This document shows, piece by piece, positions 17,415 to 26,522 of a stretch of 64,000 nucleotides of DNA. The translations under genes and the position numbers were made by a program. How positions within the stretch are numbered: position 1 is the stretch's first letter; each line of letters opens with the position of its first letter. This stretch comes from Rhizobium sp. BK399. Its GTDB lineage: Bacteria; Pseudomonadota; Alphaproteobacteria; Rhizobiales; Rhizobiaceae. The DNA lies in contig NZ_JACIAH010000009.1 in NCBI RefSeq assembly GCF_014194695.1, positions 62,001-126,000 of the forward strand, written 5' to 3'. The notes below the pieces were generated by a model. It made no database searches. It was not told where the DNA came from and saw only the letters and a list, made by a program, of their open reading frames with translations.

Positions 17415-18263
17415 ATGGACACCATCGCGATCGAACTCGCACAGGGCCTGTTTCGCGACGGCGCCGTCCATCGGTCGGCAACGCTGGTGCCGTTGACGGG
17501 CCGGGCGGAATTTGACCTGCGCGATGGCGTCAGGGCCGGCTGGCCCAACGCGGATCTTGTTTCAAGGCTTCTCGCATCGTCGGTCGTTAGAATCGGGACA
17601 CTGTCCGGCCTTCTCCCTGCCGATGCCGCCGAACTGACGGTCGGAGACCGGGAGCGGCTGCTGTTTGCGCTTTATCGACTGACCTTCGGAGCCAATGTCG
17701 ACGTCGTCGCGCGATGCCCTGATTGCGAGGAAATCGTCGAACTCGATATCCCTGCCCGCGTCGCAGAACCGCCTCCCGCCAGACAAACGGCGATCTATAA
17801 AGTTGAGTGCGAATGCGATAGCGCTCTGTGGCAGATCTCGTTTCGGCTCCCGACAGGCGGCGACCAGGCAAGGCTTGCCCTGGCCGTCCCGGAGGCAGGT
17901 GGGGATGCGGACGTGCGCCTCCTGCGCGATTGTGTGGTCGAGGCGACCCGGAACGGGTGGCCGGTATCGATCGTCGATCCAGACGCCGAGATCCTTGCAG
18001 CCGTCGAAGACGCCATGCGCCACGCCGACCCGGCGGCAGAGAGCGAGGTCGAATTCGTCTGCCCGGGCTGCGGAAAGACGGTGGAGGTCGTTGTCGATGC
18101 AACGACGCTCCTCCGGGGCACATTGATGGACGGTCGACATGTCCTTCGCGACGTGCATCGGTTGGCCTCTGTCTACCACTGGACGGAGCCTGATATCCTC
18201 GCCCTTACCCGTGACCGCCGCGCCGACTACCTGGCAATGATCGAGGAGGAGCTGGAGGCATGA
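17415..18263 (+). CDS. gp26-like baseplate-assembly protein with a zinc ribbon
   Basis: A 282-residue protein resembling the T4 baseplate-hub assembly (gp26-like) family found in many contractile systems. Seen directly: the LTVGDRERLLFALYRLTFG segment typical of the family, two CxxC knuckles (C101-P-D-C104 and C216-P-G-C219) that could form a zinc ribbon, an additional CEC at 132-134, and a C-terminal VYHWTEPDILALTRDRRADY segment. It sits between the tube and the cap genes. The role in assembly is inferred from family resemblance; the exact function in eCIS is not established. Stop overlaps the next start as ATGA. Confidence 0.7.
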   Translation: MDTIAIELAQGLFRDGAVHRSATLVPLTGRAEFDLRDGVRAGWPNADLVSRLLASSVVRIGTLSGLLPADAAELTVGDRERLLFALYRLTFGANVDVVARCPDCEEIVELDIPARVAEPPPARQTAIYKVECECDSALWQISFRLPTGGDQARLALAVPEAGGDADVRLLRDCVVEATRNGWPVSIVDPDAEILAAVEDAMRHADPAAESEVEFVCPGCGKTVEVVVDATTLLRGTLMDGRHVLRDVHRLASVYHWTEPDILALTRDRRADYLAMIEEELEA

Positions 18264-18979
18264 CAGGCTTTCTTCGATCGGTCCTCATCAGAGGTATCGG
18301 ACCTTCCGCTGCCGGAAAGGCACAGTTTGCGACCGTTCCTGCCCGATCGCATTTTTCCCCACGCCAGGTCGCTGCATATCCCGACCCGGGCATGGCTGAA
18401 GCACCTAAATCGGACCGTGGACAGCCACCGCAAATGACCGTCCGACGCCCCGGCACATTGCAGCCGCAACAGCAGCCCCTTCGACTTGCGACACCTGCCC
18501 AAACGACGCCGGCTGCGGCTGCGAGGGATGGCCATGAGCGGACGCGTGCGCGCGTGCCCGACGCTGCTGCGTCTGTCGAGCCGAGCCGGCACCAGCCTGC
18601 CCCTGCCGGCCAGCCTGTTGCGGCACAGCCCGCCGGCGAGGAGGTGCTGACGACCATACCTGTCGTGGAGCTCGACCCAAATCTCAGGGAACCAAGGGGG
18701 ACGCCCCAGTCCGCAATCGATCCGGCGGGCATGTCACGGGAACGGGATCCTCAAGCGATGGATCCTTCCCTGCCGGAACGGGCCATCCGTCCGGAACAGC
18801 TGGCCAGAGCGCGTGCGCCGGCAGCCATCGCAACGCGGTCCGACAGCGGCACGACGATCGAGATCGGGCGCATCGACATCGTCGTCACGCCGTCACCGGC
18901 AGCCGCGGTCGACCGGGGGCCTGATCGCGCCAGCGGCTTTGCCACGCATGAGCAGCGGCGCCTTGGACCGAGGCGATAG
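18260..18979 (+). CDS. eCIS-associated protein, Pro/Ala-rich with short conserved C-terminal motif
   Basis: A 239-residue protein I cannot assign to a characterised family. Residues about 35-190 are low in hydrophobics and rich in Pro, Ala, Arg and Gln, probably disordered. The C-terminal TTIEIGRIDIVVTP is an alternating beta-like motif that recurs in small proteins of eCIS loci, and a similar one appears at 22151-22399 in this window. It overlaps the preceding gene by 4 bases and is followed 2 bases later by the DUF4255 gene, so it belongs to the operon. It could be an adaptor or a linker; this is inference. Confidence 0.65.
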   Translation: MTGFLRSVLIRGIGPSAAGKAQFATVPARSHFSPRQVAAYPDPGMAEAPKSDRGQPPQMTVRRPGTLQPQQQPLRLATPAQTTPAAAARDGHERTRARVPDAAASVEPSRHQPAPAGQPVAAQPAGEEVLTTIPVVELDPNLREPRGTPQSAIDPAGMSRERDPQAMDPSLPERAIRPEQLARARAPAAIATRSDSGTTIEIGRIDIVVTPSPAAAVDRGPDRASGFATHEQRRLGPRR

Positions 18980-18981
18980 CC

Positions 18982-20238
18982 ATGGCAACACACGAAGCGA
19001 TCGCTGCTGTCAGCCGGACCCTACGCCATCTGCTTCTCGATCGCATGGCAACGGCAGCCGAGGTGACATTGTCGCCGCCCGACGTGACGCCGCAGGTCGC
19101 AGATCGACGTGTGAACCTCTACCTCTACCAGGTGATCGAAAATGGGGTTCTCAAGAACCAGGACATTCCAGGTCGGGCACATCCTGGCAGCCCGGGTCGC
19201 CCGCCGCTGTCCTTGGACCTTCGCTTCCTGCTGTCGAGCTACAGCGCAACTGAAGACGCCGCTGATTCCGACCTCAACGCGCAAATCCTGCTCGGCGACG
19301 CAATGGCCGTCCTGCATGAGTTCGGCGTCCACATCGACGAGCTTGTCATGACCCGGAATGTCGGCAGCAAACGGATTGGCGATCCGGTGATCGATCCGGT
19401 GCTTGCAGACGAATTCGAGCGCCTGAAAGTGGTGCTGAATCCGATGTCGATCGACGATCTCAGTCGCATCTGGTCGGCGATGCCGCAGGCGAATTTCCGC
19501 CGATCGGTAGTCTACGAAGTGACGGTCGTGCAGATCGAGACCGTGTCTCCGCGCCTGCGGCCGGCACCCGTGGAAATACGATCGATATCCGCGACCGTGC
19601 GTCGGGCACCGGTGATCCTTTCGGCTTTTGTCCTAAAACCACCGAACGAACCGATCGGCGACATCCGCGTCCCGATCGGGGGGACTGTTGTCATCGAGAC
19701 GGAAGGCACGATTGGCGTCCCGGTATCTGCTGTCCTCGGAACGCTTCTTCCCGCTTCGCTTCCCGCCTCCCCGAACGGGCGCTTCGAGATGATCGTGCCT
19801 GATGACATCAAGCTCCAGCCGGGCCCACTCGAGTTTCACATTCTCACCGACATCGCAACGGACACGGTCACCGGCGGGTTGGACCGGGGCACGACCGGCA
19901 ACACGACACGGAGGCTTCGATCAAACACCGTTCTTCTTCAGCTCGTGCCGTCTCTCGAAGGCCTGACCGTCCTTTCCCCTGCTGGCGATCGGGTCCTTAG
20001 GCTCGAGGGCAAACGGCTCTGGCACCGCGGCGCGAAGATCGTCGAGGTCGTGATCGGCGACCGTTCACGCCGGATCGTCAAGGCAGCGGATGCCGCACCG
20101 GGTGATCCGCCGACGCCGACACGCATCGAGGTGCCGGTTGAAAGCTTCGAGCTGCCATCCGCAGGCGACTACCCGGTGGCAGTGCTGGTGGACGGTGTGC
20201 GCAGCATTGGACCAGAACTCGTCTACCACCAACCGTGA
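18982..20238 (+). CDS. DUF4255 protein, probable tube/sheath terminator (Pvc16-like)
   Basis: A 418-residue protein whose N-terminal 190 residues match DUF4255 (TRTLRHLLL-type start, VNLYLYQVIENGVLKNQ, PPLSLDLRFLLSSYS, and LGDAMAVLHEF), the domain of the Pvc16/Afp16 terminator that caps the distal tube and sheath. The C-terminal half contains beta-rich, Ig-like segments (PNEPIGDIRVPIGGTVVIE, and PSLEGLTVLSPAGDRVLRLEG) not present in minimal homologues; these may decorate the cap. It is followed by the AAA+ ATPase gene, as in PVC and Afp loci. Confidence 0.9.
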   Translation: MATHEAIAAVSRTLRHLLLDRMATAAEVTLSPPDVTPQVADRRVNLYLYQVIENGVLKNQDIPGRAHPGSPGRPPLSLDLRFLLSSYSATEDAADSDLNAQILLGDAMAVLHEFGVHIDELVMTRNVGSKRIGDPVIDPVLADEFERLKVVLNPMSIDDLSRIWSAMPQANFRRSVVYEVTVVQIETVSPRLRPAPVEIRSISATVRRAPVILSAFVLKPPNEPIGDIRVPIGGTVVIETEGTIGVPVSAVLGTLLPASLPASPNGRFEMIVPDDIKLQPGPLEFHILTDIATDTVTGGLDRGTTGNTTRRLRSNTVLLQLVPSLEGLTVLSPAGDRVLRLEGKRLWHRGAKIVEVVIGDRSRRIVKAADAAPGDPPTPTRIEVPVESFELPSAGDYPVAVLVDGVRSIGPELVYHQP

Positions 20239-20246
20239 GGAGGATC

Positions 20247-22154
20247 ATGCTGAATACGGTCATCAATGCGCAGGAGAGCATCTGGGAAGACCGACCAGCG
20301 GACTGGTTTAGCGCCAATGCCGCAACGATGGCGCTCGGTCTCTCCTGGATCTCGGCGCGCCTTGCCGCGGCCGATGACACCGGGGCGATCCGTGATGCCT
20401 ATGATGCAGCACGGAGACGGCAGATCAACGCAGGTGAGCCCGCCAGCATCGACCGGCTTGGCGATCTCTTCTCGCTGGCACCTTTCGATCTCGACGTTCT
20501 GTTGCTTGGCTGTGCAGCGCAGCTGGTGCAAGGCATTGGCAGGGCGGACCTTCAGATGGCCTTTGCGGTGTGCGAAACGATCGAGCCGCCAGAGGCCCGC
20601 TTCCTTGCCCTCGCCCGGTTCAGCCCGGACGCGCCACTCAGACGCTTTCGGCTGATCGAGATATCAGACAGCACTGTCCTGCTGCAATCGCGGTTTGCCG
20701 TGGATGAGCGCGTCTTGCGGCTGTTGCTCGGAGAGGACCAGCGCGTCGCCGCGATCGACCAGGCGCTAGAGGCGGACGACTACGGTCCTCTTCCAGAGCA
20801 AAATCTAAAGATCGTCGACTACCTTTGCGCGAGCGTGGACATCGCGCGCCCGGCGGCAGCGCTGGTCGGCGCGGCAAGAAGCGCGCGTCGCGCCACGGCC
20901 GCAGCCCTTGCCCGCCGCTTCGGGCTTGGCATTCGTACCCTGCTTCCGCGCTTCCTTCCTTCCGATCCTGGCGAACGACGCGACTTCATTGCGCTGCTTG
21001 AACGCGAAGCCGCCATCGGCCGCTTCGCGTTGCTTGTCGACATTGACGAGGCCGACGGCAGGCTTGCCGGCGAGGACATGCTGCGCGGCTTTTCCGGCTT
21101 CATCATCGTCGTCGGCAAACGGCCTCTCGAGACGGCGCGTCATGTGCCGACCGGTGACTGCCGCCCGCTTGCGGCGCCTGACCGTCTTTTCCTCTGGAAA
21201 ACCGCCCTTGATGGGAAGGCAACCGTCCCTGAGAATGATCTCCTTGAAATTGCCGAGCATTTTGCGCTGGGACCGCGGGAGATTGCCCGGCTCGCCCGCG
21301 AAGCTGTCGATGCTGCTTCCGCGCTTTGGGACGCCTGCCGCTCAGTCGCCAGCCGGGATCTGCTCGGGCTCAGCGAGCGGATCGTGCCCCGGTTCGGCTT
21401 TGCGGATATCGTCCTTCCACCGAGGGTTCTTGCCTTGTTGCACGCCATCGAGGCGCAGGTTCGCTTCAAGAGCCGCGTCCTTGGCACTGGCGGTTTTGCG
21501 GAGCGGCTCGCCCGCGGCCACGGCACGACAGCACTCTTTGCCGGTCCGAGCGGTGTCGGCAAGACCATGGCCGCAGAGGTCCTTGCCCATTCCCTGAAGC
21601 TTGATCTTTTCCGGATCGACCTGTCCTCCGTGGTCTCGAAATATATCGGCGAGACCGAACGTAATCTGCGGCAGGTCTTCGACGCCGCCGAAGCCGGTGG
21701 CTGCGTCCTCTTCTTCGACGAGGCGGATGCACTGTTCGGAAAGCGGACGGAGGTCAAGGACAGCCATGACCGCTATGCCAACCTCGAGATCAGCTACCTC
21801 CTGCAGCGGATGGAGGCCTTCTCCGGCCTCGCAATCCTTGCCACCAACCTGAAGAACAATCTCGACCCCGCCTTTCTTCGCAGGCTTCGCTATGTGGTCG
21901 ACATTCCGTTTCCCGATGCCGCCGAGCGCGAAACCATGTGGCGGCGCGCCTTCCCGGCAGGCACGCTCACGGACGACCTCGACTATCAGAAGCTCTCCAG
22001 GCTCGACTTCACCGGCGGCAACATCAGCGTTGTTGCCGTCAATGCGGCCTATCTGTCCGCAGCAGAAGATTGCGCGGTCGGCATGAGACACATTGAACGG
22101 GCGGCCCGGGCAGAATTCCGCAAGCTCGACCGTGACTTTGGGGGGTGGGCATGA
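20247..22154 (+). CDS. AAA+ ATPase (Pvc15/Afp15-like)
   Basis: A 635-residue cytoplasmic ATPase conserved in eCIS loci, proposed to act in particle assembly or cargo loading. The AAA+ module is C-terminal: Walker A GPSGVGKT near residue 433, Walker B VLFFDEADALFGKR near 488, sensor-1 in AILATNLKNNLDPAFLRRLR, and a Pro-rich PFPDAAERETMWRRAFPAG lid. The N-terminal 400 residues contain a degenerate second ATPase-like segment and helical parts. The ATG at 20247 follows GAGGAGGATC and lies 8 bases after the DUF4255 stop. Its stop overlaps the next gene by ATGA. Confidence 0.95.
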   Translation: MLNTVINAQESIWEDRPADWFSANAATMALGLSWISARLAAADDTGAIRDAYDAARRRQINAGEPASIDRLGDLFSLAPFDLDVLLLGCAAQLVQGIGRADLQMAFAVCETIEPPEARFLALARFSPDAPLRRFRLIEISDSTVLLQSRFAVDERVLRLLLGEDQRVAAIDQALEADDYGPLPEQNLKIVDYLCASVDIARPAAALVGAARSARRATAAALARRFGLGIRTLLPRFLPSDPGERRDFIALLEREAAIGRFALLVDIDEADGRLAGEDMLRGFSGFIIVVGKRPLETARHVPTGDCRPLAAPDRLFLWKTALDGKATVPENDLLEIAEHFALGPREIARLAREAVDAASALWDACRSVASRDLLGLSERIVPRFGFADIVLPPRVLALLHAIEAQVRFKSRVLGTGGFAERLARGHGTTALFAGPSGVGKTMAAEVLAHSLKLDLFRIDLSSVVSKYIGETERNLRQVFDAAEAGGCVLFFDEADALFGKRTEVKDSHDRYANLEISYLLQRMEAFSGLAILATNLKNNLDPAFLRRLRYVVDIPFPDAAERETMWRRAFPAGTLTDDLDYQKLSRLDFTGGNISVVAVNAAYLSAAEDCAVGMRHIERAARAEFRKLDRDFGGWA

Positions 22155-22399
22155 CAAGGACACTGCAGCGTCATGTCGGAGCGGTCAACGGTAATGGTGC
22201 CAACGCACACGGCATCACCCGCGCCGTGGTCGACGGTATTTCGCAAGCGGGGGACACTGCTGGAGCTGGGGCTGCCGACGGGGGCCGGATCCGCATCGAC
22301 GCACTCACCATCCGCATCACCAGCGACACGGGCATGCCGCAATTGACCGATGCGGTCAGGCGAGAGATTGCCCGTGCGCTGCGGAGGGTGACGTCATGA
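22151..22399 (+). CDS. Small eCIS-locus protein with RIRIDALTIRIT motif
   Basis: An 82-residue protein starting at the ATG that overlaps the ATPase stop and ending in an ATGA overlap with the following gene. It is Gly/Ala-rich at the N-terminus. The segment GGRIRIDALTIRITSDTGM resembles the beta-motif at the end of the 239-residue protein at 18260. Tight coupling on both sides argues for a real gene in this operon, even though no function is known. Confidence 0.7.
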   Translation: MTRTLQRHVGAVNGNGANAHGITRAVVDGISQAGDTAGAGAADGGRIRIDALTIRITSDTGMPQLTDAVRREIARALRRVTS

Positions 22400-24225
22400 T
22401 GCAGGCATATCCTGTCCCGCAGACTGCAGGCAAGACGCCCCAGCCGGGCGCAAAACCGATGGTTCAGCGAAAGGTCAAGCTCGGTTCAGAGAACGATCCG
22501 CTCGAGCACGAAGCCGATCGCGCCGCAGCTGAGATCCTCTCGGGTGCCCGTGTTTCCAACCTCTCGCGTTCGACTTCGCTTGCCCAGCGCAAGTGCAGCG
22601 CCTGCGAGGACGAGGAACGGCACGCCATTCGCCGGAAGTGCGCCCATTGCGAGGCCAACGACGCGATGCTTCGCCGCAAGGGCGGCGCGGCAGCCGAACA
22701 GTCAGCCGTCGACCGCGCAGCGTCAGCCATCAGTAGCGGCGGCACGGCGCTCACTGCGCAACAGCGCGCCTATTTCGAACCGCGTTTCGGCCATAATTTC
22801 TCCGAGGTGCGCCTCCACCGCAGTGCCGCAGCCGAGCGCGCCGCCGAGGGCATTGGCGCGAGAGCCTACACGCTTGGCTCCTCGATTGCATTTGCCAGCG
22901 CCGAGGGCGGCAATGCCCTGCTTGCTCATGAGCTTGCCCATGTCGTGCAGCAATCCGGCGGGACGATCAGGCGGCAACCGGCTGGTCTCGCGCCGATCGA
23001 TACCAGCGGCGGCGGAGGCACGGCGTTCCTGAATACCGTTACCGGCGGACCGACCCTGCAGGCTGACGGAACCTTTACCGGAAGCGTCAGGCGGCAGGAG
23101 ATTTCACCGGCCACGGCGACCCAGGCTCAGATGACCATCAGCGATGAAACCGTCAACGTCATCTACGATCCCAAGAACTGCGTCGTGCGCCTGCCGTTTC
23201 GCATGAATTTTGTCGCGGCACCGACATCTGGAACCGCCGGCATTTGCACGAGCGGGGGTGCCGGCCCCGCGCCTCCCGTCAGCCCGGCCCGGCTTGCGGA
23301 GATCGCCAACGAAGTCGTTCAAACGGCGCAGGATGGCCTGAACGGCTGGTTCAAACTGAGGGTCTCAGGCTGCAAGAACCCGTGTGCTGGCCGAGACATT
23401 CCGATCCGGGTGGAGGTCAGCCAGACGGCCACCAGTCCCGATGTGACCATCAATGTCGTCAATCGCGGCGGACGCGCCGATGCGGCAACGATCTGCGCGC
23501 CGGACTTCAACCCCGGGACGACGGTGCACGAAGGCGGCCACCAGCGGCTCGGCGTCGGCGACGAATATCGCGAGACCAATCAGGCCTACCGAACCCGCAC
23601 GCCGGCCTGGGCACGCGATGAGCGGGTCCGGACAGACTTCACCCGCATGGGGTCTCAACACACCTACGGCAGGCTTGCAGCCTTCCATGAGCGGCATTTC
23701 CAGTTTGCGCAAGTCTTTGTGCAGGCGGCACTTGGTGCGAGCTGCAAGGTCGACCTTGCACGGGCCCGGGCTCTTCCGGTCGAGGCACGATTCACGCTGG
23801 GTGGCGGCGGATTTTCTGGCAATCTCGGCGAGGGTTACGCGGTGGAGGGGGGCGTCGACGCCGCATTGCCGCTCGATACGAGCCGACGTTTCAACCTCGA
23901 GGCTGGACTGCACGCCCTTTATCTGAATGCCCCGGAGAAACATCGTGACGCGCTGCTCTTCGGAGCGCGACTAGGGCTTTCAGCGCAGACCCACCCAGCG
24001 ACCTGGGGCGCCAAGGTGGGCGTCTTTGGCGGCGTCGGGGGCATCGTCTGGCCCGACAAGACGCCCTACGGCGAGGTCGGCGCCAGGATCGGGATTTTCG
24101 ACGACATGAAAAAGGGCCGCCGGATCGGAGTCGAAGTCGAGGCGGCACTCGGCAAGGCCTTCAGCGACGACACGGACAAGCTGCACTTCGCCCGGATCGG
24201 GCTGAACTTTGTCTACAGCAGGTAG
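22396..24225 (+). CDS. eCIS core domain (DUF4157) protein 1 with a second HEGGH...DEY motif and beta-barrel-like tail; candidate cargo
   Basis: A 609-residue protein. The N-terminus has paired Cys knuckles (RKCSACEDEER, RKCAHCEAND), as in many DUF4157 proteins. The DUF4157 eCIS core domain covers about residues 95-195 and includes the HELAH motif (His178) in LLAHELAHVVQQSGG. A second metallopeptidase-like motif, HEGGHQRLGVGDEY, begins at residue 378. Residues about 455-609 are a run of alternating hydrophobic strands with Gly-rich turns, ending in FARIGLNFVYSR, reminiscent of an outer-membrane beta-barrel. DUF4157 proteins are known candidates for injected effectors or cargo scaffolds; cargo identity here is inference. 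Confidence 0.85.
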   Translation: MMQAYPVPQTAGKTPQPGAKPMVQRKVKLGSENDPLEHEADRAAAEILSGARVSNLSRSTSLAQRKCSACEDEERHAIRRKCAHCEANDAMLRRKGGAAAEQSAVDRAASAISSGGTALTAQQRAYFEPRFGHNFSEVRLHRSAAAERAAEGIGARAYTLGSSIAFASAEGGNALLAHELAHVVQQSGGTIRRQPAGLAPIDTSGGGGTAFLNTVTGGPTLQADGTFTGSVRRQEISPATATQAQMTISDETVNVIYDPKNCVVRLPFRMNFVAAPTSGTAGICTSGGAGPAPPVSPARLAEIANEVVQTAQDGLNGWFKLRVSGCKNPCAGRDIPIRVEVSQTATSPDVTINVVNRGGRADAATICAPDFNPGTTVHEGGHQRLGVGDEYRETNQAYRTRTPAWARDERVRTDFTRMGSQHTYGRLAAFHERHFQFAQVFVQAALGASCKVDLARARALPVEARFTLGGGGFSGNLGEGYAVEGGVDAALPLDTSRRFNLEAGLHALYLNAPEKHRDALLFGARLGLSAQTHPATWGAKVGVFGGVGGIVWPDKTPYGEVGARIGIFDDMKKGRRIGVEVEAALGKAFSDDTDKLHFARIGLNFVYSR

Positions 24226-24268
24226 CGATCATGAGGATGAGATCGGAGACAGGCAAAGGGAGGGAAAA

Positions 24269-25855
24269 ATGACGGCGACGCACGCCCCACTTTGCGCCAG
24301 TCGTTGCCACACTGCCCCTGCACGGCACCCGGTCGTTCAGCGCAAGGCAAAACTCGGTGCGGTCAACGACGCGATGGAGCACGAGGCCGACGCCGCCGCC
24401 GAGCGGGTGATTTCCGGTCGCTGTGCCAGCATTACTCCGTCATCGGCCGGTTCTACAGTCCGGCGATCGGCCTCGAGTGACGCCGCAAGTGCGGGTGCGG
24501 AGGCGGCCGAGCGTGCAGTCACCTCCCGGCCAGGCATGCCGCTCAGCCCATCAGAGCGGTCCTATTTCGAGCCTCAGTTCGGCCGCGACCTGTCAGCGGT
24601 GCGCCTGCATGCTGAAGGGGCTGCTGCCCGTGCAGCCGACCATATAGGGGCCAGGGCCTATACCGTCGGACACCACATCGGATTTGCGTCCGGTCAATAT
24701 CGTCCGACAAGTCTCGAGGGTCGCCGGCTGATGGCGCATGAACTGGCGCATACCGTGCAGCAGGCCGATGGCGTGGTGCGCCGCGACAGTGTCACTGGCG
24801 ACCCGGACATCGAACTCGGCAAGAAGCTGAGATCGGAAGAATTCAATGACGGCTACAGCCTCGCCTTCTTCGATCCTGACTTCGACCTCATCAAGAAGGC
24901 GCAGCCAATGTCGCAGGCACTTGCCGATGCATTTGCGGCGCGCGAACAGGGAATAGGCATCAAGGACGAACGGTTTGATGCGACGTCGCTGGTCTTCGGC
25001 AAGGCCATTCGCGGCACGAAGACCGACGGCACCAGCCGCATCCAGGACGTCGTTCCGCGTCTTGCGGGCGTGGTCGGGAGAGCGTTGGCGAAGGTCCCTG
25101 CGGCAGGCGCAGCGACAAGTGCGACGCCCGGCAGGATCAAGTCACTTGCGATTTTCGCGCATGGCACGCCCAGCTGGTGCAGCCTCAATGTAACGTCGTC
25201 AAACGCGCCCGGCATCTTCAAGACGATTGCACCATTCCTGTCGAATACGGCCCGGATCATCCTCTACACCTGCAGCTCCGCAAAGGGTGTCACGGAAAAT
25301 CTCGGGTCGAACAAGGAAGATGTCTACCGCAGGGGCTCGTTCGAGCCCGGTGGCAAGGATTCGCTTGCCGCCGTTGTCCGCGACACCCTGGTCGACGCCG
25401 GTGTCGGCAATGTCAGCGTATGGGGCCATACGGGTGCCGGCCACCCGACAGAAAACTGGTCGCTCCGATTCTTCACCGGCGCCACCGGCAAGGGATCGCC
25501 AGGAAGAGGCTTCGTTGCATCCTTTCTGGCAGTCGAGCCGGTCATTGCGGCGGCAGTTACGGTGCTGGCTGCAGAAATTGCCCGACAGGGATTTGCGGTC
25601 GACACGTCGAACCCCGCGTTCAAGGCTGAGGCCGGACGGCTTGCCGCGAACGGGATCTACCTCGCATATGCCGAGATGCATTGGGACAAGTCATTGCCGG
25701 TCAAGCCGGCCGAACAGGCACCAACCGCATCGGCCGGGGTGGCCACCCAAGCCATCGCCCACTTCGAGAATGTTTATTGGCCGAAGCAGGTGCCTAACCT
25801 TGCTCGGATGCTGATCGCATCGCTCGGCTTAAAGAAACAACCCGCCGCACCATAG
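24269..25855 (+). CDS. eCIS core domain (DUF4157) protein 2 with clan-CD-like His-Gly/Cys dyad; candidate cargo
   Basis: A 528-residue protein. The DUF4157 domain covers about residues 75-175 (PLSPSERSYFEPQFGRDLS, then RLMAHELAHTVQQADG, with HELAH at 157). The C-terminal half contains LAIFAHGTPSW (His298-Gly) and, 37 residues on, ARIILYTCSSAKG (Cys335). This spacing and the hydrophobic strands before His and Cys resemble clan CD cysteine peptidases and DUF4347-like proteins. The ATG at 24269 follows GGGAGGGAAAA; an upstream extension of 20 codons is unsupported. It sits next to the first DUF4157 gene, so two different effectors may be delivered by the same particle. Confidence 0.83.
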   Translation: MTATHAPLCASRCHTAPARHPVVQRKAKLGAVNDAMEHEADAAAERVISGRCASITPSSAGSTVRRSASSDAASAGAEAAERAVTSRPGMPLSPSERSYFEPQFGRDLSAVRLHAEGAAARAADHIGARAYTVGHHIGFASGQYRPTSLEGRRLMAHELAHTVQQADGVVRRDSVTGDPDIELGKKLRSEEFNDGYSLAFFDPDFDLIKKAQPMSQALADAFAAREQGIGIKDERFDATSLVFGKAIRGTKTDGTSRIQDVVPRLAGVVGRALAKVPAAGAATSATPGRIKSLAIFAHGTPSWCSLNVTSSNAPGIFKTIAPFLSNTARIILYTCSSAKGVTENLGSNKEDVYRRGSFEPGGKDSLAAVVRDTLVDAGVGNVSVWGHTGAGHPTENWSLRFFTGATGKGSPGRGFVASFLAVEPVIAAAVTVLAAEIARQGFAVDTSNPAFKAEAGRLAANGIYLAYAEMHWDKSLPVKPAEQAPTASAGVATQAIAHFENVYWPKQVPNLARMLIASLGLKKQPAAP

Positions 25856-25865
25856 GAGCAGGATC

Positions 25866-26513
25866 ATGACCGCATCGCCACGATGGCCAAAGGTGCAGAA
25901 AGGCGGAATCGTCGCGTTTCAGCCGCCTGATCCGCTGCCAATTGTCGTTGCATTCCAGTACAATCCTGACGAGGTGACGCGCCAGATCGCCGGGCGTTCG
26001 GCCTCGGGCGGTGGACGCGGCGACGCCCGCCGCCTCAACGGCCCGCCCGACGAAACGCTGACGTTTTCGGTCGAGATCGATGCTGCCGACCAGCTCGAGA
26101 AGCCGGGGCAGAACGGCGTCACCGTCGCAAATGGTCTCCATCCGGCGCTCGCCGCGCTCGAAAAGCTGGTCTACCCCGCCTATTCCATGGTGCTGGCCAA
26201 CGAGGTCATCGCGCTTGCGGGCGGTGCTTTCATCCTGGCGGAAAACGCTCCCATGGCCTTCCTCGTCTGGGGGGCACACCGCGTCCTGCCTGTGCGCCTC
26301 GAAAGCCTGTCGGTGCGCGAGGAGGCCTTTGACCAGTCGCTCAACCCGATCAGGGCCCGCGCAGATTTGACGCTGAAGGTGCTCACCTATCGCGATCTCA
26401 GCATCGTCGACCCTGGCTACTTCGTCTATCTCGCGGCACTGACGCAGAAGCAGGCGATGGCCGCACAGGAGACCTTCGGCGCCCGCTCCGGCCTTCAGGC
26501 CCTTGTTCCATAG
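25866..26513 (+). CDS. eCIS tube-binding protein (Pvc7/Afp7 N-terminal-like, CIS tube family)
   Basis: A 215-residue protein resembling the N-terminal CIS tube-protein domain of Pvc7/Afp7, which connects the inner tube to the hub. Visible markers are GGIVAFQPPDP, VAFQYNPDEVTRQIAGRS, then PPDETLTFSVEIDAADQLE and, near the end, DQSLNPIRARADLTLKVLTYRDL. In relatives this domain is fused to a LysM domain; here a LysM-like protein is a separate gene starting 10 bases later. An AGGAGCAGGATC ribosome site precedes the start. Confidence 0.85.
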   Translation: MTASPRWPKVQKGGIVAFQPPDPLPIVVAFQYNPDEVTRQIAGRSASGGGRGDARRLNGPPDETLTFSVEIDAADQLEKPGQNGVTVANGLHPALAALEKLVYPAYSMVLANEVIALAGGAFILAENAPMAFLVWGAHRVLPVRLESLSVREEAFDQSLNPIRARADLTLKVLTYRDLSIVDPGYFVYLAALTQKQAMAAQETFGARSGLQALVP

Positions 26514-26522
26514 GAGGATAGG

